From: Methylophilaceae bacterium
Lineage (GTDB): Bacteria > Pseudomonadota > Gammaproteobacteria > Burkholderiales > Methylophilaceae
Assembly: GCA_905339275.1 (NCBI GenBank)
Contig: CAJPFK010000004.1
Span: forward strand, 186,001-250,000
Length of the DNA: 64,000 nucleotides
Direction of reading: 5' to 3'
This document shows, piece by piece, positions 19,118 to 27,747 of the stretch. Within the stretch, counting starts at the first letter, position 1. Each line of letters begins with the position of its first letter. The notes under the pieces were generated by a model. The model saw only the letters and a program-made list of their open reading frames with translations, was not told the origin of the DNA and searched no databases. A program made the translations under genes and the position numbers.

Positions 19118-20403
19118 AGCGCTTCCCCAATGATTCTTTCAATCTCTGCCAGGCGTACTTCCTGCTCGACCTGTGCCCGTATCCTGTCCTGTTTTGCACG
19201 CCAGATCGCGCGTTGCGCATCCAGCATCGTGGCAAAATCCACCTCGCCATTTTCGTATCCTGCCAGGGCAGACCTGAATGTCAGCTCGGCCTGCGGCAAC
19301 AGGGTGTCGGTAATCAACTGTTCCTGCCTCCCGGCGGCTTCCAGTGCAGCCAGCGACTCTTGCAGGTTGCCCACCACCAGATTCTCAATCGCCTGCTGCC
19401 GCTCTTTTGCAGCGGCCAGCATGGCAGCAGCTTCACTTTCCTGCGAGCGGCGGGTATCGAAGCGGATCGGCAAGTTGATTTCCACCATGGCTTCCCAGCT
19501 ATCAATGTTCCCGTCGCGCTGGGTCGGGGCGATCATGAGCGTGACATCGGGATAGCGGTTCCTCTCCACCAGGCGCCGGTTGGCATCGGCAGCCGATACC
19601 TGCGCCGACTGCGTAGCAAGCAGCGGATTTGCGCGCGCTGCCTTTTCCTGCAGGGTTGCGCCATCCAGCTTTTCCGGCGCGATGCGGCGCAGCGCCTGCG
19701 GCTCTGCGATGGGCGCAAGCTGCGGCCGGCCCAGCGCCACATTCAACTTGGTCATGGCATGGTGGTGCTCCGTATCCAGGTTGATGATCTCGGCGCGCAA
19801 CGTGGTCTTCTCGACCTGTGCCCGGATCACATCCTGCTGTGGTACCAGGCCGCTGGCATAACGCACCTGCGCGGTAGATTCCAGGCCTGTCAGCAGGTGC
19901 AGGATTTCCTCATTGAGCTTTTTCAAGGCGACGGCCTGGTAATACTGGGCATACGCACTCTTGATCCGGGCATGAATTTCGGCGACGGTTGCTCCCCGGC
20001 GTCCCTTGACCTGTTCCAGTTCTGCTGTGGCGAGCTCTTTACGCAGATCGCGCTTGCCCCACCAGGGAAAAGTCTGCCCAAGCCTGTATTGGGTCCCACT
20101 GCCTTTGCCAGGCAACGGGTTGAAGCCATCCGGCGCGCCTGGCCCGGCAAAATCCATGAATGTCGCACGCAAGGTAGGGTCCGGCAGCGAGGCCGCAGGC
20201 AGGATACGTTCCCTGGCCGCATCGATCTCGTAGCGCATGGCGGCGAGTTCCGGGTTGTGGGTGTCGGCCCATTGCAGCAATTCCTGCACATTGGCTCCGG
20301 GGACAAGCGCTGTCTGCGTCGCACCGGACAGGCCAGCCGCTTTTGCCTGTGTCAACGGGATCATGACGACCAAGGCGAGAATCGGTAGAAGTTGTCTGTT
20401 CAT
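19114..20403 (-). CDS. cusC: Cus efflux outer-membrane channel (TolC family) CusC
   Basis: The protein has a signal peptide (LLPILALVVMIPLTQAKA) and the two internally repeated halves of outer-membrane efflux proteins (LLQWADTHNPELAAMRYEID and VNAR-like helices). It forms the channel of the CusCBA complex. Two ATGs are possible, 20409 and 20403; I chose 20403 (MNRQLLPIL), with AGGA ten bases upstream. The stop overlaps the cusB start (ATGA) and cusF lies 60 bases upstream. It is a separate gene from the tolC near 60 kb. Confidence 0.9.
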   Translation of the reverse strand: MNRQLLPILALVVMIPLTQAKAAGLSGATQTALVPGANVQELLQWADTHNPELAAMRYEIDAARERILPAASLPDPTLRATFMDFAGPGAPDGFNPLPGKGSGTQYRLGQTFPWWGKRDLRKELATAELEQVKGRRGATVAEIHARIKSAYAQYYQAVALKKLNEEILHLLTGLESTAQVRYASGLVPQQDVIRAQVEKTTLRAEIINLDTEHHHAMTKLNVALGRPQLAPIAEPQALRRIAPEKLDGATLQEKAARANPLLATQSAQVSAADANRRLVERNRYPDVTLMIAPTQRDGNIDSWEAMVEINLPIRFDTRRSQESEAAAMLAAAKERQQAIENLVVGNLQESLAALEAAGRQEQLITDTLLPQAELTFRSALAGYENGEVDFATMLDAQRAIWRAKQDRIRAQVEQEVRLAEIERIIGEAL

Positions 20404-20463
20404 CCTCATTTTCCTGTGTACATAAAGCGGAACCAGCCGGGACACCCCGGCTGGCCCGACACA

Positions 20464-20796
20464 TTAATTGGCAGTTTTGATCCGGGTAATCAGCGGACTG
20501 CCGCCATTCGTCCTCACAAACTCGAAATACACCTGGTCGTTCATTTTCAAGCCGTCAAGTTGAGATTTCTCAGCCACGGAGAAGAACATGGTCATGGCAG
20601 GCCACTCCAGCTCCGGGACAGCCTCATGCTTGAGTTTGACTTTGCCAGCCGCCTTGTCTACCTCTACCACCTCGCCCTTCACGGTGTAGATTGTTTGCGC
20701 CCCGGTTTTGGGGTGGTGGGCATCGTCAGCTTGTGCGTGCATGGCGGCGATGCCGAGTGCCGCAAGTGCGGCGATAGAAATCAGAAATCTTTTCAT
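20464..20796 (-). CDS. cusF: Periplasmic Cu(I)/Ag(I) metallochaperone CusF
   Basis: The 110-residue protein has a cleavable signal (FLISIAALAALGIAAMHAQA) and an OB-like domain. All CusF metal ligands are there: the His in KLKHEAVP and the Trp/Met/Met of EWPAMTMFF, where Trp caps the metal by a cation-pi contact. It carries Cu(I) or Ag(I) in the periplasm to CusB. It lies between cusC and the Met-rich protein gene, in one operon. In E. coli the order is cusCFBA; here cusF comes first. Confidence 0.93.
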   Translation of the reverse strand: MKRFLISIAALAALGIAAMHAQADDAHHPKTGAQTIYTVKGEVVEVDKAAGKVKLKHEAVPELEWPAMTMFFSVAEKSQLDGLKMNDQVYFEFVRTNGGSPLITRIKTAN

Positions 20797-20856
20797 TGCT
20801 TGTCATCCTTATCGTGTATCAAAGAATCGGGTGGGACATCCCACCCGGCATCCCGG

Positions 20857-21252
20857 TTAGTGCTTGTGCGTATCCCCAGCCGCTTTGGACATACAGTTCA
20901 TGCCCATCATCATGTGGTGTTCATCCATCATCTGGTCCATCATGTCTTGCATGAGTTGCTGGTGCTGGTTCATCCACTCCTCATGCTCCTGCATCGACAT
21001 GCCGCCCCTGGGTTTCATGGCCTGCATTTTTTCCATGTTTTCCTGCATCATTTGCATATGCTCGCCCATCAGCTTATGGCGTTCTTCACCCTTGGCCGCT
21101 TCAGCCTGTTGCAGCTTCTGCTTGGCCTGCATGACTCGTTTGACCATCTGTTTCTGGGACTCGTCAGGCCCGGCGCTGGCCGGTGCTGAAAAAAAGCCGA
21201 TGCTACAGATGGCAATGGCGCTAATCATTTTGTGTACGGTTTGCATTTTCAT
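20857..21252 (-). CDS. Met/His-rich secreted protein, probable periplasmic copper sponge
   Basis: The 131-residue protein has a signal peptide (MISAIAICSIGFFSAPASA) and then a helical, Gln/Lys-rich part. Its C-terminal half is packed with Met and His (EHMQMMQENMEKMQAM, QDMMDQMMDEHHMMMGM) and ends in HKH. Such Met clusters bind Cu(I). I know no named family for it. Position directly before cusF, in the same direction and 60 bases away, supports a role in holding periplasmic copper. Confidence 0.75.
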   Translation of the reverse strand: MKMQTVHKMISAIAICSIGFFSAPASAGPDESQKQMVKRVMQAKQKLQQAEAAKGEERHKLMGEHMQMMQENMEKMQAMKPRGGMSMQEHEEWMNQHQQLMQDMMDQMMDEHHMMMGMNCMSKAAGDTHKH

Positions 21253-21660
21253 GATGAATATTCCTTAGTAATGCATCTATGAATTTCCCGGTTCCAATAC
21301 ATGGAGACACTGCGCAAAATCATCGCAACTTTATTGCGGTAACTTTTTGATCTTGCGCATATATCCTTCGAAAGCCACACTGGTTCCGGCGCGCATGACG
21401 CAACTGGCGTATGTCCAGGCAAGAACCGTTGTACAAATAAAATCAGGCATGTGCGCTCTATGTAGCAATATTCCGGGAGGTAGTTCCGGCGACATCGAGG
21501 TGAAATGAATGCAGATTTCCATGGAACACGCATACACCATGCCTCGAATGAGAGACGAAACTACCGTTGGTCAGAACGTGCTGAGCGTCAGTAGGGCAAG
21601 GGATAACTTTTCCCGAACGAAGAATCGGGACGAGCTTGCGCCCTGAATGCTAAACGGACG
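21253..21660. other. Spacer inside the copper cluster, no credible gene
   Basis: About 408 bases lie between the Met-rich and the Cys/His-rich protein genes. Short open frames exist on the minus strand, but they lack a ribosome-binding site and read as low-complexity non-coding protein. Nested inverted repeats occur near 21594-21643 (GGGCAAG against CTTGCGCCC, enclosing CCCGA at 21612 and TCGGG at 21625) without a T-run. A promoter for the cus operon could lie here. Confidence 0.4.
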
Positions 21661-22065
21661 TCAGCACCAGGCGACAGGGGATCGAGGAGGGTGGAAGAGT
21701 AATGAAGGGTCTGAATCAGTAAATTCGGCAGTCAACGCGCCAACCATGACAGGTATGCCGTTAATTCCCACGGCCGCATTAACAGGGATAATCGCCTGCC
21801 CCGCGCTCAAATGACAATTGAAGCAATTATCACAAGGCACTTTCCCTGTTGTTTTGTCGCTGTGCTGATGATGGGAGTCTGAAGCTGGCTGTGCCTGGTG
21901 ATGGTCGCAATCGGACATGGCTTCGGAACCGCCGGCATCGACTTGCATTTCCATTGTTTTGCCATGGGACTGGCATGCAGGCATGGTGACGGCAGCCACC
22001 CCCTGTAAAGGGAAGCATATCAGTACAGCAAGCAGCGTAATGAGCCGAGTCAAGCCGGAATTCAT
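21661..22065 (-). CDS. Secreted Cys/His-rich small protein at head of the copper cluster
   Basis: The 134-residue product has a signal peptide (LITLLAVLICFPLQGVAA), then a His-rich stretch (CDHHQAQPASDSHHQHSD) and a CDNCFNCH cluster, which look like metal ligands. A hydrophobic stretch follows. The plan recalls DUF2946/CopL-like small proteins found in copper operons, but I cannot assign it with certainty. The ATG at 22065 is chosen because it precedes the signal peptide directly; a TTG at 22101 would add a non-signal-like extension. Confidence 0.6.
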   Translation of the reverse strand: MNSGLTRLITLLAVLICFPLQGVAAVTMPACQSHGKTMEMQVDAGGSEAMSDCDHHQAQPASDSHHQHSDKTTGKVPCDNCFNCHLSAGQAIIPVNAAVGINGIPVMVGALTAEFTDSDPSLLFHPPRSPVAWC

Positions 22066-22436
22066 AATATTATTATGCTCGCATTTTTCCTGAGCGCACA
22101 ATCGCCAAGTTCAATTTATTGAGTATGGAAATGTTTTTTTAATCCGTTCGCTTATGCATAAGACTGGCATCCCGAACAATTCAGCATGACGAAATGCCAC
22201 CCAACGCCAGCTCCTGGTGGGTTGCCCGGCAGGGAGTGCGTTAGTTGACAGCAGCCAAACCGGAAAGTTGCCCAACGAGCGAATCCGCTCTGCATGGATC
22301 AACGTAAAGCCATTGATTTAATTTGAATACATCCCTTTAAGGGCGGAATTAAAATAATGCTACCATGGGCGGGGAATGTGAGGCTGCGGATATTGGAAGT
22401 AAGCAACGCCGGTTGGACTCTTAGGGGAGAGGCAGA
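22066..22436. other. Divergent spacer between copper cluster and the GGDEF-EAL gene
   Basis: I see no gene. On the minus side there is an inverted repeat GAGCG/CGCTC (22277-22290). On the plus side CCCTTTAAGGG, a perfect palindrome, lies at 22333-22343. A strong ribosome-binding site (AGGGGAGAGG) ends six bases before the GTG start at 22437. Both promoters should be in here. Confidence 0.45.
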
Positions 22437-25400
22437 GTGAGCTGGAAACACGCACGGAATACTCGGGAACGACTCGCGCCTTCATTTACCCGTGCTCTGG
22501 TTTCCAATGTCGCCGGGCTGGTTGTCGCGCTCGGGCTGGCTTTGCTGGTCGTGATGGTCTGGCAGGGCACTGCCAGTAACGAGGAAGCGGCACGGCAGGA
22601 AATCAGCGAGACGCTCAACCGGGCGGCGGAGCGGTTACAGACCCTGGTTCGTGCCGCCGAAATGACGGCAGAATCGGCCGAGCGCGTTGCGCGGATGACC
22701 GACGTGACCGGGGCTACGCTACGTCCGACCCTGGAAAACCTGCTGGCCGCATTCGAACAGCGGCCGGAGTTGAGCTATCTCGGCATCGTCCTGTCTGGGA
22801 CGGGCGAATATGGCAACCTGGAACGGACCGCTACGGGCGACACCCTCCTCTGGCTGTTCCCCGGGGACCGGGTCACGGACCCGACAGTACGCAATTTCAT
22901 CCTGACGGACGAAGGCTTTGTTCCCCGCGAGGCGTATCCCACCGATGGCTATGATCCACGCAGCCGACCGTTCTACCAGGCAGCACTGAACGGCCCGGCC
23001 GATGGCACGTGGATGCCGGCATACCAGTGGATCGTCCATTCTCCGAATAGCGAGCCTCTTTGGGGATTCAGTTACGTAAGAGCGCTTCGTGATGGTGCCG
23101 GTAAGGTGATGAGCGTACTCGATACCGACCTCGACATGCTGGCCTTGAACAGTTTCCTGAAATCTCTCTCTACGGAATACCGTTCCCAGTTCCATGTCGT
23201 GGAACTGGGAACGACGCCTCGCCTGATCGGTGCGCCCGGCGTGGGACGGGAACCGCTTCCCCTGCCAGAGGAACTTGCGTCACTGACCGGGTTTTCCGAC
23301 GATGTTTTCGTTGACCGGATGAAACTGGAAGGCGAGCGTCGATGGGTCGCCGCACGTCGCATGGATCTCAAGGGCGGTGTCTCGTGGCTGGTCATCGCCT
23401 CGCGCACGGCACCCTTCATCGAAGCCCCGCTGCGTCGCCAGTTGTTCCAGGTGCTGGGCATGGGGTTGGCGATTGCGCTGGGCCTGGTGCTGGTTTCGGT
23501 TCGTATAGCCCGCCGTTTCGGCAGGCCGCTTGCTGAGCTGGAACAGCGTGTTGCCGGTATCGGGCAGCATGAGTCGGGCGCATCGGCGACAAGCACTGCG
23601 CCTACCGCGGACGATTTTCGGGAGACCCAGCTTCTGGACAAGGCCCTCGACCGCATGGCCGTGGCCATCCGTCAGCAGGTCCTCGCCAAGGAGCAGCAAG
23701 TGGCCTCGCTTGCGTTGAAAGGGGCGATTTTCGATTTCACCTCTGCGGCGATCTTCAGTCTCGACCGCCAACTGAATGTCATCGAGTGGAATGCGGCGGC
23801 GGAGCGACTGTTCGGCCAGGATAGGGACGAGGTGCTCGGCCGGGCGGTCGGCGAGATCGTGTCTGCCCCTGACGGCCCCGCCGATTGGGCCGCGATTCTG
23901 GGCACAACAGGGACCGGCACATTTCAGTTTATCGGTGCCCACGGCGCATTCGACGCAGAACTGCGATTCGTGACCTTCACGCAGGAAGGCCGCGAAATCC
24001 ACACGTTCGTGCTCAACGACATCTCGGAGCGCAAACGCATCGAGCGGCGGCTGCGGCAGGAACGCGACTATGCCGATGCGGTGATCAACAGCCTGCCTGG
24101 GATTTTCTACCAATACGACGAGAACCTGCGTCTCGTGCGCTGGAACAGGAACCTCGAGCAGATCAGTGGTTATGCTGCCGATGAACTTGAAAACATGCAC
24201 CCGCTGGACTTTTTCGCCGAGAAGGACAAGGCGCTGATTGCGGACCGGATCGGGGAGGTATTCGAGAAAGGCGAAACCTCGGCCGAAGCGGATTACCTCA
24301 TCAAGAGCGGGCAACGGATTCCCTACCTGTTTACCGGCGTGCGTTTCGAGCACAGCGGCCAGCAGGGTTTTGTCGGTATCGGTAACGACATTACAGAACT
24401 CAAGCGGATGGAGGAAGCCCTGCGGGAGAAGACTGCCATGCTGGAGGCGCTGATCGAGAGCGCGCCTGACGGTATTCTCGTCCTTGACCGCCACGGCAAA
24501 AAAGCCTACCAGAACCGGCGTTTCGGTGATTTGTGGCAAATCCCCCCCGATATTACTGCTAGCTCTGACGGCCAGGTACAGATCGAGTTCGCTATCCGGC
24601 ATACCAAGAATCCCGCCGAAGCCGCCGCCCTGGGCGCCCGGCTTGTTGAAAACCCCGATGAAACCACCCACGACGAGGTCGAACTCATCAATGGCACTAC
24701 CCTATCCCGCTATTCCGGGCCCGTGTACGACGAGGAAGGGCGTAACTACGGGCGTTTGTGGGCCTTTCGAGACATTACCGAACGCAAGCATGCCGAAGCG
24801 CGTATCCACTATCTTGCGATGTATGACGATCTTACCGACCTGCCGAACCGCAACCTGATCCAGGACCGCATTGCGCAGACCATTACGCATGCGCGCCGTA
24901 CCGACCGCCTGCTTGCGCTGCTCTACCTCGACCTGGATCGCTTCAAGGTAGTCAACGACGGCTATGGCCACCTGTTTGGCGACGCCGTGCTGAAGGCTGC
25001 CGGCGAACGGCTGGTCGAACTGGTGCGCGAAGGCGACACCGTGGCCCGCCTCGGCGGCGACGAATTCCTGATCCTGCTGGCCGACCTGAGCCAGCCGGCC
25101 GACGCCGACACCGTTGCCCGCAAGATCGTCGACAGCCTCGATTGCCCGATCGTCGTGGAAGGCCGGAAAATCCACCTGTCCGGCAGTATCGGCGTGAGCG
25201 TGTTCCCATACGACGGCGAAACCGCCGCCGCGCTGATCGACAACGCCGACATGGCGATGTACCGGGCCAAGGAACTTGGCCGCAATACCTACCAGTTCTT
25301 CACGCGCGAGATGAGCCAGGAAACCCAGCGCCGCGTCGACCTGGAAATCAAGCTGCGCGGTGCGGCGGCGGCAGGACAATTGCAGCTCGTCTACCAGCCT

Positions 25401-26111
25401 AAGGTGAACCTGGAAAATGGCCGTATCAGCGGCTGCGAAGCGCTGCTGCGCTGGCACCATCCGGAACTGGGGATGGTGTCTCCCGCCCACTTCATCCCGA
25501 TCGCGGAGGATTCCGGCCTGATCGTGCCGATCGGCGACTGGGTGCTGCGCACCGCGTGTACACAGGCACGGGCCTGGATGGATGCCGGGCTGCCGCCCAT
25601 CAGTGTTGCGGTGAACATTTCCGTGCGCCAGTTCCTGCAGCAGGACGTGGTTGCCTGGGTGATGCGCACGCTCCAGGAGACCGGCCTGCCGCCCGCGTGG
25701 CTGGAACTCGAACTCACCGAGAGCCTGATCGCCCAGGACATCGAAAAGGTGACTGCCACTATCGACCAGCTCAAGGACATCGGCGTGAAGCTGTCCATCG
25801 ACGATTTCGGCACCGGATATTCGAGCCTCAACTACCTGAAACGCTTCCGCGTGGATACGCTGAAAATCGATCAGTCCTTCGTGCGCAACATGCTGACCGA
25901 CATGGAGGACGAGACCATTGTACTGGCGGTCATTTCCCTCGCCCACAACCTCAGGTTCAAGGTGATTGCCGAGGGCGTGGAAACCGAGCAGCACTGCGGT
26001 TTCCTGCGTTCAAGCGGCTGTGACGAGATCCAGGGCTATTACTTCAGCAAGCCCGTGACGGCAGCGGAGTTCGAGGCGATACTTCGTGACGGTAAGCGGC
26101 TGTCCTATTGA
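22437..26111 (+). CDS. dCache-HAMP-PAS-PAS-PAS-GGDEF-EAL c-di-GMP signalling protein
   Basis: This 1,224-residue membrane sensor has a first membrane helix at about 20-42, a periplasmic dCache-like ligand domain to about 310, a second helix near 318-340 and a HAMP linker. Three PAS domains span about 415-795. The GGDEF domain has an intact RLGGDEFL site, so synthesis of c-di-GMP is possible. The EAL domain keeps EALLRW, LELTES and DDFGTGYSSL, so hydrolysis is possible as well. Which activity dominates cannot be read. The GTG start is supported by AGGGGAGAGG. It is a single-gene unit ending in a hairpin shared with the convergent M48 gene. Confidence 0.93.
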   Translation: MSWKHARNTRERLAPSFTRALVSNVAGLVVALGLALLVVMVWQGTASNEEAARQEISETLNRAAERLQTLVRAAEMTAESAERVARMTDVTGATLRPTLENLLAAFEQRPELSYLGIVLSGTGEYGNLERTATGDTLLWLFPGDRVTDPTVRNFILTDEGFVPREAYPTDGYDPRSRPFYQAALNGPADGTWMPAYQWIVHSPNSEPLWGFSYVRALRDGAGKVMSVLDTDLDMLALNSFLKSLSTEYRSQFHVVELGTTPRLIGAPGVGREPLPLPEELASLTGFSDDVFVDRMKLEGERRWVAARRMDLKGGVSWLVIASRTAPFIEAPLRRQLFQVLGMGLAIALGLVLVSVRIARRFGRPLAELEQRVAGIGQHESGASATSTAPTADDFRETQLLDKALDRMAVAIRQQVLAKEQQVASLALKGAIFDFTSAAIFSLDRQLNVIEWNAAAERLFGQDRDEVLGRAVGEIVSAPDGPADWAAILGTTGTGTFQFIGAHGAFDAELRFVTFTQEGREIHTFVLNDISERKRIERRLRQERDYADAVINSLPGIFYQYDENLRLVRWNRNLEQISGYAADELENMHPLDFFAEKDKALIADRIGEVFEKGETSAEADYLIKSGQRIPYLFTGVRFEHSGQQGFVGIGNDITELKRMEEALREKTAMLEALIESAPDGILVLDRHGKKAYQNRRFGDLWQIPPDITASSDGQVQIEFAIRHTKNPAEAAALGARLVENPDETTHDEVELINGTTLSRYSGPVYDEEGRNYGRLWAFRDITERKHAEARIHYLAMYDDLTDLPNRNLIQDRIAQTITHARRTDRLLALLYLDLDRFKVVNDGYGHLFGDAVLKAAGERLVELVREGDTVARLGGDEFLILLADLSQPADADTVARKIVDSLDCPIVVEGRKIHLSGSIGVSVFPYDGETAAALIDNADMAMYRAKELGRNTYQFFTREMSQETQRRVDLEIKLRGAAAAGQLQLVYQPKVNLENGRISGCEALLRWHHPELGMVSPAHFIPIAEDSGLIVPIGDWVLRTACTQARAWMDAGLPPISVAVNISVRQFLQQDVVAWVMRTLQETGLPPAWLELELTESLIAQDIEKVTATIDQLKDIGVKLSIDDFGTGYSSLNYLKRFRVDTLKIDQSFVRNMLTDMEDETIVLAVISLAHNLRFKVIAEGVETEQHCGFLRSSGCDEIQGYYFSKPVTAAEFEAILRDGKRLSY

Positions 26112-26132
26112 GTTCTCTAGCAAAATATTGCT

Positions 26133-26155
26133 GATATCAACTTGTAGTTGATATC
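26133..26155. terminator. Hairpin between convergent genes, probable bidirectional terminator
   Basis: GATATCAACT and AGTTGATATC form a perfect 10-bp stem with a TGT loop, 22 bases after the stop of the GGDEF-EAL gene and 40 bases from the stop of the convergent protease gene. T-runs are weak on both sides. Confidence 0.5.
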
Positions 26156-26156
26156 A

Positions 26157-26178
26157 AATTAAAATCAAACGGTACGGA
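26157..26178 (+). repeat. 22-bp direct repeat, left copy
   Basis: The 22-base unit (containing AAAATCAAACGGTACGGA) recurs identically at 27560-27581 in the same orientation. The two copies bracket the M48 protease gene and nothing else. Confidence 0.75.
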
Positions 26179-26194
26179 ACATATTTCAATGTAC

Positions 26195-27283
26195 TTACTC
26201 GGGTACATTCTTCATTTCAGGTGTGAGTGGCTGATTATTGGTTATCTTGTCATTGATTTCTTGCACAGCGCTTTCCAATGCAACGAATCGTTCTGGAGCT
26301 GTCGGATGTGATGACTTCATTGTAATAGACTTGGAATTGCTAGTTGCCATTCTGCGCCAGAAATTTGGTGCATCATCTATGGTATATCCAGCAGTCGCCA
26401 TGAAGTAGAGACCAACATAATCAGCTTCCTGTTCAAATTCGACAGAATAGGCGCCGGCGCCGGCATTCATTGCCATTCTTGTGAAATCCCCATTTGTATT
26501 CACTCCACCGGCAGCAGCTGCAACATCAACAAGCAAACCAATAAGTCCGCCAATGGTGGCATTCTTTTTCTTTGCATCTATGTGCTTCATTGAGTTGTGA
26601 GCCAGTTCATGGCTCAGCACTAGGGCAACCTCCTCATCGGATCTGAAGAAATCCATCATCCCTTTATAAATGACGATATTTTTGCCATCTGCATAGGCGT
26701 TTTTCACGTCGTCCGGTTGGAGTTGGACCGAAAAATCGCAGGCTTGTACGGGAGTCACGAATACGCTCTTGATTTCACCATTCCTCTCAATGGTGAAATC
26801 GACCGGCATGCCTGACTTCCCAATTTCTCGCAATTGTTCATTTTGACGTTTAGCGGCATCCTTACCTGCTGGTATAGCTAGTCCATTCACGGATTGAATG
26901 ACATCGCCTTCCTTCAGGCCCGCTACATCAGCTGGAGAACCACTGGCCACGCTCGAAATGTGGAGTTGGTCGGTCAGACCATATTTGTCCTGCACTGCCG
27001 TTTTCCATTCTTTCTGGAAATTGTCAGCACTCCATGTTGTGATGCCAAAGTGCGGAGCGATCTTCTCACCACATAGCTCAGCACCACTCATAACTACTCT
27101 GGATGCAACAGATTGGAGCCTTTTATTGGTTGTGATGAAATCTTCCACCACCATTTCACGTTGCTTTTTTGCTTCGAGAGTGGTGCTCAACTGATCCACC
27201 TTTGGTGCACGTGATTGCGGTGTTGCGCAACCGATTAGAGCTAAGACGCTCGAAAACACAACAGTCAATGTGGTTAATCTCAT
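26195..27283 (-). CDS. M48-family metalloprotease lipoprotein with PDZ domain
   Basis: The 362-residue protein has a lipoprotein signal ending in LIGC (Cys19), so it is membrane-anchored in the periplasm. A PDZ module (SGSPADVAGLKEGDVIQSVNG, core PADVAGLKEGD) lies at about 112-185. The zinc protease motif HELAH stands in VLSHELAHNSMKH, with the third ligand Glu in EFEQEADYVGLYF. It resembles BepA/YfgC- and LoiP-type quality-control proteases with an added PDZ. The gene is more A+T-rich than its surroundings and is flanked by 22-bp direct repeats, suggesting it arrived separately. Confidence 0.88.
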   Translation of the reverse strand: MRLTTLTVVFSSVLALIGCATPQSRAPKVDQLSTTLEAKKQREMVVEDFITTNKRLQSVASRVVMSGAELCGEKIAPHFGITTWSADNFQKEWKTAVQDKYGLTDQLHISSVASGSPADVAGLKEGDVIQSVNGLAIPAGKDAAKRQNEQLREIGKSGMPVDFTIERNGEIKSVFVTPVQACDFSVQLQPDDVKNAYADGKNIVIYKGMMDFFRSDEEVALVLSHELAHNSMKHIDAKKKNATIGGLIGLLVDVAAAAGGVNTNGDFTRMAMNAGAGAYSVEFEQEADYVGLYFMATAGYTIDDAPNFWRRMATSNSKSITMKSSHPTAPERFVALESAVQEINDKITNNQPLTPEMKNVPE

Positions 27284-27747
27284 TGGTTATTTCCCTTATT
27301 GCTTTTTTTGAATGGTATTGCATAAGCCCGTTAGGCTTAAGTTAAGTGATTTATAACATATGCGGCCGATTTCCCCTGTGGCCTCTCTTGCTATATTGCG
27401 ACCGGAGTATTTTCCACCATGTCTCCTTGTTATTTGGTCAAGATGCTATTCAGTTTTTTACTGTTTAGCGAGCACTCTGTATCTGCTTGACACTTTTGAG
27501 TTCAGAAATGACCGTTTAAACACATCTTGTTGCCGACATCATAACTACAAGTTGGCTTTAATTAAAATCAAACGGTACGGACACATTCCATAATAGCAAC
27601 GGATTATCTGACTCCATAGAAGAGTCTTCCAGGTACTAACAAATTTTTTGTAATCGCCACTTCACATTTCCTCCGTAAAGTTCAGCATGCATCAACTCGG
27701 GCAATGCCCGGATAAGGCCGCTTTCATTCACCCCGGGGAGATGGCAC
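27284..27747. other. Spacer between divergent protease and phoX-like genes
   Basis: About 464 bases hold the second 22-bp repeat (27560-27581) and a CGGGC-AAT-GCCCG hairpin at 27698-27710, just before the phosphatase gene. A 77-codon open frame at 27360-27593 has no ribosome-binding site and no protein-like character. I did not find a Pho box by eye. Confidence 0.4.
27560..27581 (+). repeat. 22-bp direct repeat, right copy
   Basis: Identical over 22 bases to 26157-26178. Just upstream of both copies is a related CAACT...AGTTG sequence, complete as a hairpin at 26133 and in part as ACTACAAGTTGG near 27545. Confidence 0.75.

Noticed and set aside
21249-21540. Minus-strand open frames of 94 and 69 codons between the Met-rich protein gene and the next gene
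   Set aside because: No ribosome-binding site, basic low-complexity protein and no signal or domain; the region reads as non-coding spacer.
27360-27593. 77-codon frame upstream of the phoX-like gene
   Set aside because: No start signal; it overlaps the 22-bp repeat and has no recognisable content.
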